Below are positions 53,115 through 61,617 of a DNA stretch of 64,000 nt, piece by piece; position 1 is the first letter of the stretch; each line of letters opens with the position of its first letter. Under the pieces are notes generated by a model that was not told where the DNA came from, ran no database searches, and worked only from the letters and a program-made list of their open reading frames with translations. The translations under genes were made by a program, and so were the position numbers. The stretch is from Paenibacillus abyssi (lineage in GTDB: Bacteria; Bacillota; Bacilli; Paenibacillales; Paenibacillaceae): NCBI RefSeq assembly GCF_014640295.1, contig NZ_BMGR01000006.1, positions 1 through 64,000 on the forward strand, given 5' to 3'.

Positions 53115-53537
53115 ATGGCCTCAAAACGAAAAATGGCCAAACGTCGTGTGCACTATAAAAGCGCAGCCCATTGGATCGGCCAGCCCGTCTGCGTGGTACT
53201 TCATGACGGCAGCTATTATATTGGCATCGTCGATCGCGTTGAAAACGGTGAATTGATCCTTTCCGGCACAAAAGGGGAAGGCACAATGGGGACCTCGCCT
53301 CATCATTTGGAAAAAGCCCGAATTTCAGGATTTTTAGGGTCTCTGTTTGGAGGGGGCGGGTTTCCTTTCGCTGGTAATCCAGCCGGAACGGGAACCGGAG
53401 CGGGGGCTGCAGCCGCTCCGGCGTCTGGCGGGATCGGTAACTTTATGGGCCTCTGGAAGACAATGTGGCCGGGGATTCGTTTAGGCTTCGGTATGATGAA
53501 AATGATCATTCCTTTATTCGGAATGTTTAAAAGATAA
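53115..53537 (+). CDS. Hypothetical protein: small beta-barrel-like domain plus Gly/Ala-rich region
   Basis: A 140-residue protein. Basic start (MASKRKMAKRRVH), then about 18-52 a stretch resembling a short SH3/LSm-like barrel (IGQPVCVVLHDGSYYIGIVDRV), then a Gly/Phe and Gly/Ala/Thr-rich region about 75-112, and an amphipathic or membrane-active C terminus with repeated Met/Phe/Gly. GAGAGGTG precedes the ATG. Its place between a ger operon and coat genes suggests a spore surface or membrane role, but I do not recognise the family. Confidence 0.7.
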   Translation: MASKRKMAKRRVHYKSAAHWIGQPVCVVLHDGSYYIGIVDRVENGELILSGTKGEGTMGTSPHHLEKARISGFLGSLFGGGGFPFAGNPAGTGTGAGAAAAPASGGIGNFMGLWKTMWPGIRLGFGMMKMIIPLFGMFKR

Positions 53538-53566
53538 TGATCCTGCCTTCTGCCGGTTCCTTCATC

Positions 53567-54037
53567 TTATTTCTCCTTTAGTACCGATGTAACCGCATCT
53601 TTGATTTCCCGATATCCTGTGCAGCGGCAAATATTAGAACTCAGCCAATCTTTAATCGTTTCGTCATTTGCATTAGGATGATGTTGGATTAAGCCATGGC
53701 TATTCATAATAAATCCCGGTGTGCAGTAACCGCACTGAAAGGCCCACTGTTCGATAAAAGCCCTTTGTATCGGTGTATCCTTTAAACCTTCAATCGTTGT
53801 AATCCACTGCCCCACAGCTTCAACAGCAAGCACGAGGCACGACTTCTGGGGCCAGCCGTCAACCAGAACCGTGCACGCGCCGCAGTCTCCGTTTTTACAG
53901 CCCGGTTTAGCGCCGGTTAGTCCGAGCTTCTCCCTGAGAACATCCAAAAGTGTGTCCGCAGGACGGGCAACGGCGCTCCTTATTTCATCATTTACACGGA
54001 GATTAACGATGACCTGACAGCCTTCCCGATCCTCCAT
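53567..54037 (-). CDS. Molybdenum hydroxylase small subunit, two [2Fe-2S] clusters
   Basis: A 156-residue electron-transfer subunit of the xanthine dehydrogenase/CO dehydrogenase family. Ferredoxin-type cluster ligands C47, C52, C55 and C67; second cluster C102, C105, C137 and C139 (CGYCTPG and CRCTG). All eight cysteines are present. ATG at 54037, one base after the FAD subunit stop, with GGGAGGAG upstream. Passes electrons from molybdenum to FAD. Confidence 0.93.
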   Translation of the reverse strand: MEDREGCQVIVNLRVNDEIRSAVARPADTLLDVLREKLGLTGAKPGCKNGDCGACTVLVDGWPQKSCLVLAVEAVGQWITTIEGLKDTPIQRAFIEQWAFQCGYCTPGFIMNSHGLIQHHPNANDETIKDWLSSNICRCTGYREIKDAVTSVLKEK

Positions 54038-54038
54038 G

Positions 54039-54872
54039 TCAAGCTCCTCCCAGCTCACGTATTGATTCGGACAAGACATTCTTAAGCACATATTCCCGGT
54101 ATTCGGCTGAGCCTCTTATATCGCTCAGGATCGGCGCCGGTAATTGCCCTACAGCCTCTTCAATTCGGGATTTCAACGGCTGCCGCCCCCGATTTAAGAT
54201 TTCCTCCATCAGCCGGGAGCGAAAAGGAAATGCGCATACGCCGCTGAATGCCAACCGAATCATTCCATCTACCCGAATCGCGGCGAGAGACACCAGCGGA
54301 TAATCAATCTCTGCGATTTTTCGCTTTTTCACAGCTGCGTAGCGCATAGAAAGATAGTTGAGATCGGTCATCGCGGCTGCCACAAAATCTCCCTTTTCCA
54401 CCTGCATTGTCCGATCAAAGATCCGATCAATCTGAATTTGCTTTACCCCGCTGCGCCCGGCAATCAGCAGTACACTATCGGTCAACAATAGCGGCAGCAC
54501 AGCTTCACGGTAAATAAGCCGGCTGAACAAATTTCCGCCAAGCGTAATTTTATTTCGTGAAGTCCGGTCGGCAATACCGGCCGCTACTTCGCCTAATAAG
54601 GGAAAAACGTTCGAGTCATAAATCCGGGACAAGGTCAGTGCCGAACCGAGGACCAGCTTCTGATCCTGAAAGGCTAACGCGCTGCATTCCGGTATCCCCT
54701 TGATATCGATGACCGCCCGTGTCTGAAACAGGTTGATTCTAGCCAGCGTAATAATTTCCGTCCCGCCGGAATAATAGACCGGCTCTTTGCCTTGAGAGGA
54801 TAACTGCTGAAAAAGACGTACTGCTTCATCCGCCGCAGCCGGTCTATAGTATTCGAAATCAATCGGAATCAT
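54039..54872 (-). CDS. Molybdenum hydroxylase FAD-binding subunit
   Basis: A 277-residue medium subunit: IDFEYYRPAAADEAVRLFQQL at the N terminus, YYSGGTEIITLARINLFQTRAVIDI (the AGGT-like FAD motif, here SGGTE), and NKITLGGNLFSRLIYREAVLPLLL. C-terminal domain with LAFSGVCAFPFRSRLME. Its start overlaps the large subunit gene by 14 bases. Passes electrons to NAD or another acceptor. Confidence 0.9.
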   Translation of the reverse strand: MIPIDFEYYRPAAADEAVRLFQQLSSQGKEPVYYSGGTEIITLARINLFQTRAVIDIKGIPECSALAFQDQKLVLGSALTLSRIYDSNVFPLLGEVAAGIADRTSRNKITLGGNLFSRLIYREAVLPLLLTDSVLLIAGRSGVKQIQIDRIFDRTMQVEKGDFVAAAMTDLNYLSMRYAAVKKRKIAEIDYPLVSLAAIRVDGMIRLAFSGVCAFPFRSRLMEEILNRGRQPLKSRIEEAVGQLPAPILSDIRGSAEYREYVLKNVLSESIRELGGA

Positions 54873-57192
54873 GGGGCATCCCCGCCTTCAGCCGCCAGAT
54901 CAGCTCCGGGATCAGGGGAAGCTCGTTAAGACGCACTCCTGCGGCTCTGGACAGTGCGCTTGCCAATGCAGCCGGCATGCCGATCAGCCCATGCTCTCCC
55001 AAAGCCCGCGCGCCAAACGGCGCTTCCACGCAAGGCGTCTCCACAAACTCCACAACATAATCCGGATGTTCGCCATAACGGATTAGCGTGTAATCGCGAA
55101 GCGAAGCATTTAATACGACACCCTGCCCGTCAAATAAGAAGGATTCCCGGCCGGCAAAGCCGAGCCCCATGCTCATCGCCCCCATCACCTGGCCTTCCGC
55201 ACCCTTGGGATTCAGCACTTTACCGGCATCAATGACAGATATCGCCTTCAAAATTTTGTACCTGTATTCCCTTGTGTCGAGTTCAACCTCTACGGCTTGT
55301 GCGGCTACATTCCACTCCGGTCCCGGTCTGCCCTCCCCCGTATGCGGATCCAAGTATGTCATCCGGCTTTGCATATAGCTGCCCCGGCCGATGATCTGTC
55401 CGCCGATTGAATTTCCACTCGGATACGTATAACCGTAACAAATGTCCTTGACCTTGATATGGATGCTTGGATCCGCCTTTACATATATTTTGCCATAACC
55501 AAGCTCCAGCTCTTCCGGATCTGTTCTTAATACACAAGCGGCAATCCGTAACAGTTGGGCAATCGCGTCATCCGCCGCTTCCAATACCGCCCGTCCCGCC
55601 ATAAAAGTTCCACGGCTTGCAACGGTTTTCCAATGCTCGGGCGTGATCATCGTATTCACACGAATACGGACATGAACATGTTCGGGAGCCATCTTCATTC
55701 TTTCCGCAACCATTTGAGCGAGCACCGTCTTCGTCCCTGTACCGATTTCCACCACGCCGCTTTCCACATTTACACTCGCGTCGGCATTGAAGGAAATCAC
55801 CGCTCCTGAGCTGGCATTCGGATCCATCGAGGAATTTTTCCAGCAGCAGCTAATGCCCTTTGCACGAATTTTATGGCTGTCAATCGTTTTAATCTTCCAA
55901 TCATCCCATTCCGCTAATATCCGCAGTCTTCCGATGCATGCTTGCAAATTCCCCAAATTACTTGCTGTGAGCACATTTCGCGTCGGGCTGGTATTGCCTG
56001 GTACAACGGCATTCCTGAGCCGGAGCTCCAGAGGGTCCAAACCTGCCTTTTCCGCCAATACATCGAGCGCTCTTTCCATGGCAAATGTAAGCTCCGCATG
56101 GCCATAACCACGGTACGCCGTAGCATAAGGATGATTCGTATAGACGGTGTAACAATCGCAGTGCAAATGTTCGATTGCGTAGGGTCCGGTACAATCCGCC
56201 GCTGCCGCTCTTGCAACGTCACTGGATTTATCGCAGTAAGCTCCGCCGTCGAACAAGTATACAATTTCTGCAGCCCTGATTTTCCCCTCATCGGTACAAC
56301 CGAGCTTAACCCGCGCTTCCAGCCCGATATGTGCCGGTGAAGTCACCATGTCCTCCTCTCTTGTGTTCACGATTTTGACCTTTCGGCCGCCGACCGCTTT
56401 GGACGCCAGATAAGCAATCAACTCAAGCTGGATCGCCGCTTTCCCCCCGTAGCCTCCGCCTACCAAAGGCGTTTTTACCCTGATTCGTCCCTGCTCGATA
56501 TTAAAATATAATCCCATATATTTTTTGACCGCGAAGGGAGCTTGGGAAGACGTCTCGATGTGGATCCTTCCATCCGGGCTGATTTCTGCAAGCGCGCTTC
56601 GCGTTTCCATGGCCGAGTGGTCGGAAGGCGCGAACGAAACGGTATTCTCAATGATAGTGCCGCATTCTCTCCAGCCCTGTTCCATATCTCCCTTGCGGAT
56701 TTTGATAAGGCTGGGGATATTGGTGCCCGGAATGGAAGCAACGCCGATGGCTTTTTCGTACGACATCATATTTTCATGGACCAACGGGGCATTCTTTTCG
56801 ATGGCAGCCGCCGGGGAGTTCACCACTGGCAGAGGATCGTATTGAATGTGTATTGCATCGGCGGCCCGTTTGGCTGAGACTTCACTATCCGCCACCACAA
56901 CCGCGACGGTTTCGCCGAAATACCGCACTTTATCTTTGGCGAGGATCGGTCTGTCCCGAATTTCTTCACCCGTCAGAACATCACAGAAATCCCCGGTTAT
57001 GATGGCGCGGACCCCCTGTATGCCCCAAGCATGAGACGTATCCACCTTAACGATTCTGGCATGGGCATAAGGGCTGGCGGCCATTCTGGCATGAAGCAAT
57101 CCGGTTTCCATGCTGTCGCCAGTATATTTGGCCCTACCTGTCACTTTGTCCGGCGACTCTTTTCTCGGAACGCTCTTACCGATCACATCCAT
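54859..57192 (-). CDS. Molybdenum hydroxylase large (molybdopterin) subunit
   Basis: A 777-residue catalytic subunit. IGKSVPRKESPDKVTGRAKYTGD start, GGGYGGKAAIQLELIA and RGYGHAELTFAMERALDVLAEKAG cofactor segments, and the catalytic glutamate E733 in ALGEHG near the C terminus. Family members hydroxylate purines, nicotinate or other N-heterocycles, or oxidise aldehydes; the active-site residues that would separate these are not decisive. TTGGAGGGG precedes the ATG. No XdhC/CoxI-type maturation or MoCo insertion gene is adjacent. Confidence 0.92.
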   Translation of the reverse strand: MDVIGKSVPRKESPDKVTGRAKYTGDSMETGLLHARMAASPYAHARIVKVDTSHAWGIQGVRAIITGDFCDVLTGEEIRDRPILAKDKVRYFGETVAVVVADSEVSAKRAADAIHIQYDPLPVVNSPAAAIEKNAPLVHENMMSYEKAIGVASIPGTNIPSLIKIRKGDMEQGWRECGTIIENTVSFAPSDHSAMETRSALAEISPDGRIHIETSSQAPFAVKKYMGLYFNIEQGRIRVKTPLVGGGYGGKAAIQLELIAYLASKAVGGRKVKIVNTREEDMVTSPAHIGLEARVKLGCTDEGKIRAAEIVYLFDGGAYCDKSSDVARAAAADCTGPYAIEHLHCDCYTVYTNHPYATAYRGYGHAELTFAMERALDVLAEKAGLDPLELRLRNAVVPGNTSPTRNVLTASNLGNLQACIGRLRILAEWDDWKIKTIDSHKIRAKGISCCWKNSSMDPNASSGAVISFNADASVNVESGVVEIGTGTKTVLAQMVAERMKMAPEHVHVRIRVNTMITPEHWKTVASRGTFMAGRAVLEAADDAIAQLLRIAACVLRTDPEELELGYGKIYVKADPSIHIKVKDICYGYTYPSGNSIGGQIIGRGSYMQSRMTYLDPHTGEGRPGPEWNVAAQAVEVELDTREYRYKILKAISVIDAGKVLNPKGAEGQVMGAMSMGLGFAGRESFLFDGQGVVLNASLRDYTLIRYGEHPDYVVEFVETPCVEAPFGARALGEHGLIGMPAALASALSRAAGVRLNELPLIPELIWRLKAGMPHDSD

Positions 57193-57291
57193 GCCACCCC
57201 TCCAATTGTTTATTCATCAAGGCATATGTGCAAGCATTGGGAATGTCCCTCTCATATATTACTTTAGATTCCCGTTAAGGAGGTGCAACAG

Positions 57292-57507
57292 ATGTCTTGT
57301 TATCATTGTCCACCTGCCGGACCCATTTACGATCCGCCCAGAGTCGTTTACAACGATTACTTTTATCCTCAGATCGTGCCGGTCATTCATACCGTTGAAA
57401 TCGTTAACCGCCATCACTGCGTGCCGATTCCCAAACATATCACCCAGTTTAAAGTAAGGGATGAATTCTGCACGATCAGCAGCCGTAAACCGCTAAATAG
57501 ACGCTGA
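57292..57507 (+). CDS. CotD-family spore coat protein (probable)
   Basis: A 71-residue protein rich in Tyr, His, Pro and Val: MSCYHCPP start, then YFYPQIVPVIHTVEIVNRHH and CVPIPKHITQF. The YPQIVPVIHxxEIVNxHHCVP stretch is typical of CotD-like coat proteins of Bacillus and Paenibacillus. AAGGAGG is 8 bases before the ATG at 57292; a GTG at 57283 lies within that site. Divergent from the molybdenum hydroxylase. Likely made in the mother cell late in sporulation. Confidence 0.72.
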   Translation: MSCYHCPPAGPIYDPPRVVYNDYFYPQIVPVIHTVEIVNRHHCVPIPKHITQFKVRDEFCTISSRKPLNRR

Positions 57508-57601
57508 TCCGTTTCTTTTCGGGCAAGCCCAATTTATAGGGATAAGTGCCCTTTTTCTCATCTCTGCATAATGTGGAGTATGATAAAAAGGAGGAGAAAC
57601 A

Positions 57602-58006
57602 ATGATCCAGCAGAACCCGGGTTTACAACAAACGTCCGACATTTCTGAAGAACAGGCGGAAAACAATTGGTTTCAGCCTTTCTTCTATCCATGGCCGCGT
57701 GATTATATTGAGTTTTTTTGGCATCACCCTACCGATCCTTACTACATGCATGACCATCATTATGACTGGTGCCATCCTTGGGATTACCATCACTATCATT
57801 GGGTAGACCACTATCCTTGGCCGGCACAATATAACTATCCAGCCACTATGCAGCCGATGCAGTATACTGCCCCAGCCACCATGCAGCCGATGCAGTATAC
57901 TGCCCCAGCCACCATGCAGCCGATGCAGTATAACGCACCAGTCGCCGTGCAGCCAATGCAGTATAATGCCCCTTCCCAACTGCCGAGTCAATTCAGCAAA
58001 TCGTAA
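57602..58006 (+). CDS. His/Trp/Tyr-rich protein with four 11-residue repeats, possible coat protein
   Basis: A 134-residue protein, not recognised by family. Residues about 23-75 are very rich in His, Trp, Tyr, Asp and Pro (PWPRDYIEFFWHHPTDPYY, HHYDWCHPWDYHHYHWVDHY). From residue 80 four 11-residue units follow, PATMQPMQYTA twice, PATMQPMQYNA, then PVAVQPMQYNA. One cysteine. The composition suits a metal-binding or tyrosine-crosslinked spore coat protein, and the CotD-like neighbour supports that. AAAGGAGGAGAAACA precedes the ATG. Clearly expressed-looking but function unproven. Confidence 0.75.
   Translation: MIQQNPGLQQTSDISEEQAENNWFQPFFYPWPRDYIEFFWHHPTDPYYMHDHHYDWCHPWDYHHYHWVDHYPWPAQYNYPATMQPMQYTAPATMQPMQYTAPATMQPMQYNAPVAVQPMQYNAPSQLPSQFSKS
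57839..57970 (+). repeat. Four tandem 33-bp coding repeats
   Basis: Units at 57839, 57872, 57905 and 57938, each 33 bp and in frame. Units 1 and 2 differ at one base; unit 4 has diverged most. Copy number could vary between strains through slippage. Confidence 0.9.
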
Positions 58007-58070
58007 ATGACCATCGAAAGGGCAGACCACATGCTCCCGCATTGGTCTGCCTTTCCCTTGCGAGTGGCCA

Positions 58071-59651
58071 TCAACTGTGAAGGCCCCCCTCCAAACGGGA
58101 AGAACAGCGATAGGGACCGACAGGAATTTGGATCAGACAAGTCTTCCCTAACCGATCCATTTTATAAATCTCATCACACCATTTCACATCATATCCGAGC
58201 AGCGGCCTCCCTCCCAGCCCAAGTGCGGAGGCGGCAAGCAGCAACCGCTGTACGAGCATGCCAGCCTCCATTTGCTGAATTCGATATCCTCTATAGCCAA
58301 GCGTTTGTTTGAGGTGATCTATGTCCCCAGCTACATGAATGCAGAACGGTACTTGGTGGAGATTGACATTGTCCAGCGACATTCCCATCTGAAGCCGGCG
58401 CCGTTGATCTCCAGCAAGCATGAGCTGCAGCTCATGTGCGGCTGCGTCATAACGGTAAGCGCCATCGGGGATATCCTGGACGCCATGCAAACAGACATAC
58501 AGAGAGACACGGGGCGCCGTTTTATGATTCGCGCCATCCAGATCATTCCTGTAGGTGAACGATGCCATTGTCTCATGTAACAAATCAGCCAGCTGCGATA
58601 GGCTTACCTGGCGCAGCACGAAATCATGCTCGGGAGAATACCGCTCTTTGCAAGCCGCTGCCAGATCGTACGACAACCGCTGCACACAGGGCAGCGCCAC
58701 CGCCGTGCACAGAGCTTTGTCGTCATTCTCCCCCGCCCTCGCCCTTAAAGAGGGCACGGATTCCAGCATAGCTGCTTCGTTCATTTTGATCAGCATAGGA
58801 AATGCCGCAACCCTCTGGGATCGGATGTAATATGCATGGTTTACAGCCGGCAGTTCCCTGCACAATTCGACCGCAGATACCACTTCCGCCTCGCTCTTCC
58901 CTGTTTCAAACCAATGAGCCGCAGGCTCCGTCGATAGTGGGATAACCGCATATACACTTTCCTCCCGTTCAGATAAACCGAGCAGATGGTTAACGGCCCG
59001 ATCGAGAAATTGAAAATGAACCCCCGATTTATAACCGCAGCGTTTTGTCACCTCCAGCAGCTGCCCGATCAGCACGCCAGCGTCCAGCCCCTGCAGCCGA
59101 TATGCAAAATTATTGTATTTAAAGAAATTTTTCCAAAACATCGCCGATACAAAAACAAACCCGAAACAAGCCTGCACGCCGCAGCGCCCGCCAAGCGCCT
59201 GGCTCAGATAGGAATCATAATTGCCTTCGCGCAGCAGCACCAGGCGGTGATGCGCCGCGTCATAATGGTACACGCCTGCAGGCAGTTCCTTCATCTTTAC
59301 ATAAACGTATATTTCACTGGGATACAGTGCCCCGCCCGAGGGAACAAACCGCCGGTTGGACTGCAGCAAGCCAGCCGGTTGTTCCTTATCCCCGAAGGCA
59401 GCTGCAGATTGGCAGATTTGTGTAAGCCCATAGGTATACCAGAGGAGCTGGCTGATTCCGAGAAGGTCCGGCTGCAATGCCGCCTCTTGTGTATGAAGCG
59501 TCAGCGATACTTCCGAGGGCAGCGGAACGACAGGCAAATGGCGATACAGCTTATAAGCAAGAGGAGCATCCTCCCAATCCGTTTCCCATTCTACAGGCCT
59601 TGCTTTATCGGTATCAAAATGCAGATTATGAAGAAATTCATCCAGACTCAT
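58071..59651 (-). CDS. Tandem-domain SagB/ThcOx-type dehydrogenase of the TOMM cluster
   Basis: A 526-residue protein made of two SagB-like nitroreductase-fold domains. First, about 40-300: RRFVPSGGALYPSEIYVYVK (FMN contact), LPAGVYHYDAAHHRLVLL and FKYNNFAYRLQGLDAGVLIGQL. Second, about 340-520: SFTYRNDLDG, IPDGAYRYDAAAHELQLML and YRIQQMEAGMLVQRLLLAAS. In TOMM pathways this FMN enzyme oxidises azolines to thiazoles/oxazoles. The ATG at 59651 has GGGGAGGGAG upstream. Last gene of the operon, 22 bases after the YcaO stop. The second domain lacks the SGGALYP segment, so only the first may bind FMN normally. Confidence 0.9.
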   Translation of the reverse strand: MSLDEFLHNLHFDTDKARPVEWETDWEDAPLAYKLYRHLPVVPLPSEVSLTLHTQEAALQPDLLGISQLLWYTYGLTQICQSAAAFGDKEQPAGLLQSNRRFVPSGGALYPSEIYVYVKMKELPAGVYHYDAAHHRLVLLREGNYDSYLSQALGGRCGVQACFGFVFVSAMFWKNFFKYNNFAYRLQGLDAGVLIGQLLEVTKRCGYKSGVHFQFLDRAVNHLLGLSEREESVYAVIPLSTEPAAHWFETGKSEAEVVSAVELCRELPAVNHAYYIRSQRVAAFPMLIKMNEAAMLESVPSLRARAGENDDKALCTAVALPCVQRLSYDLAAACKERYSPEHDFVLRQVSLSQLADLLHETMASFTYRNDLDGANHKTAPRVSLYVCLHGVQDIPDGAYRYDAAAHELQLMLAGDQRRRLQMGMSLDNVNLHQVPFCIHVAGDIDHLKQTLGYRGYRIQQMEAGMLVQRLLLAASALGLGGRPLLGYDVKWCDEIYKMDRLGKTCLIQIPVGPYRCSSRLEGGLHS

Positions 59652-59673
59652 CCTGCTCCCTCCCCTTTCCTCC

Positions 59674-61617
59674 TTATGGAAATGGATGCGGATGCGGATT
59701 GAGCTGTTCGTAAGTGAGCGGATGCCTCGCATAGCCAAGCTCAACCGGTACCTTGAGCACTCTATCCAGCCCTGCAAGTCGAATCAGATGATGGCCGAAT
59801 GTCATCGGCAGCATGCCGGGAATCAGCACCTTCACGCAATAAAGCCCATTGCGAAGCGTCTCCGGTGTCGTCTGATCCACTACGATCACATCCATGTTCA
59901 AGCGGCGGAATCGCTGCAGAAAGTCCCTCAGATCATTCGTCAAATCCCCATGCCTGGCCTGCGGCTTAAACTCCTCGTCAAACGACCGGATCGGACGGCT
60001 GTCATCCAGCAAAAAATGCAGCCGATCTTCCGTTTCCGGCAAGCTGTACAGCATCGAATGATCCTCCATATGCCGCACGAGGAACGGATCGTGGATCATC
60101 CGCTCAAAGTCCTCACGATTGTTCTCGAATTTCTCATCCAGCGTCAGCAGCATGCCTGCCACCTCATGAACCGCGCTTTTCACCGCCCTCACCGGATCCG
60201 GATGCGCTCCAGCCGCACAGATGAGATTCACTCCCCGCTGCTTCGTATTCTTTGCCATCGCCCATACGCTTGGGATGCCGTGTTCCATCGTTGCATTGAA
60301 CACATACATCTCGTATCCCGCCACCGCCCGCAAACGTTCAATCATCAGCTTTAATTCCAAATCACCGGCAGAATATGGGTCAAGGCGCGGCAGAGGCAGC
60401 TGTGCATACCAGGTCATCAGGAATGAATCCCGCTCTGCCACCTCCAATATGCCATAGAAGATAGCTTCCTCCAGACTCCCTCCCAGCGCGCAGCCATTGG
60501 ATGTTTCATAGACAAATCCCAGTCCGCAGGGCGTGCTGTAGTAGGCAAGCAGCTCAGGCACCAGGATCGGCCGCTCCTGTAAAAATGAATAACCCCATAC
60601 CCAATCGATCGAACGGTCGGGATCAAACGGTTGGAACGGAAAGTCGGGCCGGTCATACTGTACCTTCTCATGCACGCCTACCTGGATAGGATTCAGCGCC
60701 TTGTCCTCCAGATTGCGATAGCTGTCGTGAACAACCGTCCGCTTGCCACGTGCGGCATAACCGCAATATCGTTCCAAGCCTTCCAGGATCGCGGTCGCTT
60801 CACTATCGGCGTAACAATTCGTACGGCCAGCCGATGCCTCGTCTCCTGAGAACAACGGCAGATTTACGCTTGTATCAGCAAAAGGCGATATAAGATCGCG
60901 CCCTTTCCCATTCAGAAAGCCGGTCCGGTAATCCAAATAGTCTTTATCTAAAACCTTTTTCAGCTCATCCATCGAACGGCAGCGGTAGCTGTCCGCGCTG
61001 ATTTTCGGGCTTGGCTGAAGTGTTATTCGCGCAGCCGAGGGCGAATCATCCGGTAAGCTCCCGCATACCGGACATAACGGATCAGGCAAAAAGAAGTGTA
61101 CCGAGCTGTCCAATGTTTTCAGATTTAGCAAAAGCATGCGCCCTTCCAAGCTGGCCTGCCCGTTTCCAAGCACCCTCTGCACTTCGGCTTTCAACAGATG
61201 AGCCATCTGCAGCAGCCCTGTCCGCGATGCCCAGTCATCGGATGTGATTCCGCCGTATGCTGCCAGCCTTTGCAGCAGCTCCCAATTTTCTTTACGGTCA
61301 ACTCCTGCCATAAGACGGCGTTTTTCCGCGCATTGGGAGCATCCGGGTGTGCCCGGTCGAACCAGCGGGCCGATCACGCCCTCGCCATATGAGATAAAGC
61401 CGCGCAGCCAAGGCACTCCCGCCTGCCGGAATACCTCCTCAGCCATGTAATGAACGGAAGGCCGCCAAGCGTCATGTAACAGCAATGCAAGCTCCGCAGT
61501 CTCCGGCACGCCTGCCGTTAGATCGTTCTGGCGGATGAGCCGGTATCGTTCAGACAACTGTTCGCATACAAATTCAAAGAGCAGCCCTTCTCCGATTACT
61601 GCCACAGCTAAGCTCAC
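59674..61617 (-). CDS. Fused TOMM cyclodehydratase (E1-like C domain plus YcaO domain)
   Basis: A 647-residue fusion. N-terminal about 1-205 is the cyclodehydratase C-type domain with four zinc cysteines C93, C96, C182, C185. The YcaO domain follows: SEATAILEGLER (E273, E279, E282), SNGCALGGSLEEAIFYGILEVAERD (E384, E392, E395-R396-D397) for ATP and magnesium, VVDQTTPE, and the C terminus PHPHPFP, the PxPxP motif needed for catalysis. It turns Cys/Ser/Thr of the precursor into azolines using ATP. GTG start overlapping the previous stop as GTGA. Second of the two maturase genes. Confidence 0.94.
   Translation of the reverse strand: MSLAVAVIGEGLLFEFVCEQLSERYRLIRQNDLTAGVPETAELALLLHDAWRPSVHYMAEEVFRQAGVPWLRGFISYGEGVIGPLVRPGTPGCSQCAEKRRLMAGVDRKENWELLQRLAAYGGITSDDWASRTGLLQMAHLLKAEVQRVLGNGQASLEGRMLLLNLKTLDSSVHFFLPDPLCPVCGSLPDDSPSAARITLQPSPKISADSYRCRSMDELKKVLDKDYLDYRTGFLNGKGRDLISPFADTSVNLPLFSGDEASAGRTNCYADSEATAILEGLERYCGYAARGKRTVVHDSYRNLEDKALNPIQVGVHEKVQYDRPDFPFQPFDPDRSIDWVWGYSFLQERPILVPELLAYYSTPCGLGFVYETSNGCALGGSLEEAIFYGILEVAERDSFLMTWYAQLPLPRLDPYSAGDLELKLMIERLRAVAGYEMYVFNATMEHGIPSVWAMAKNTKQRGVNLICAAGAHPDPVRAVKSAVHEVAGMLLTLDEKFENNREDFERMIHDPFLVRHMEDHSMLYSLPETEDRLHFLLDDSRPIRSFDEEFKPQARHGDLTNDLRDFLQRFRRLNMDVIVVDQTTPETLRNGLYCVKVLIPGMLPMTFGHHLIRLAGLDRVLKVPVELGYARHPLTYEQLNPHPHPFP

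Noticed and set aside
57839-57970. Regular 33-bp repeats as a CRISPR array
   Set aside because: The units are directly adjacent without unique spacers, stay in frame and encode an 11-residue repeat.
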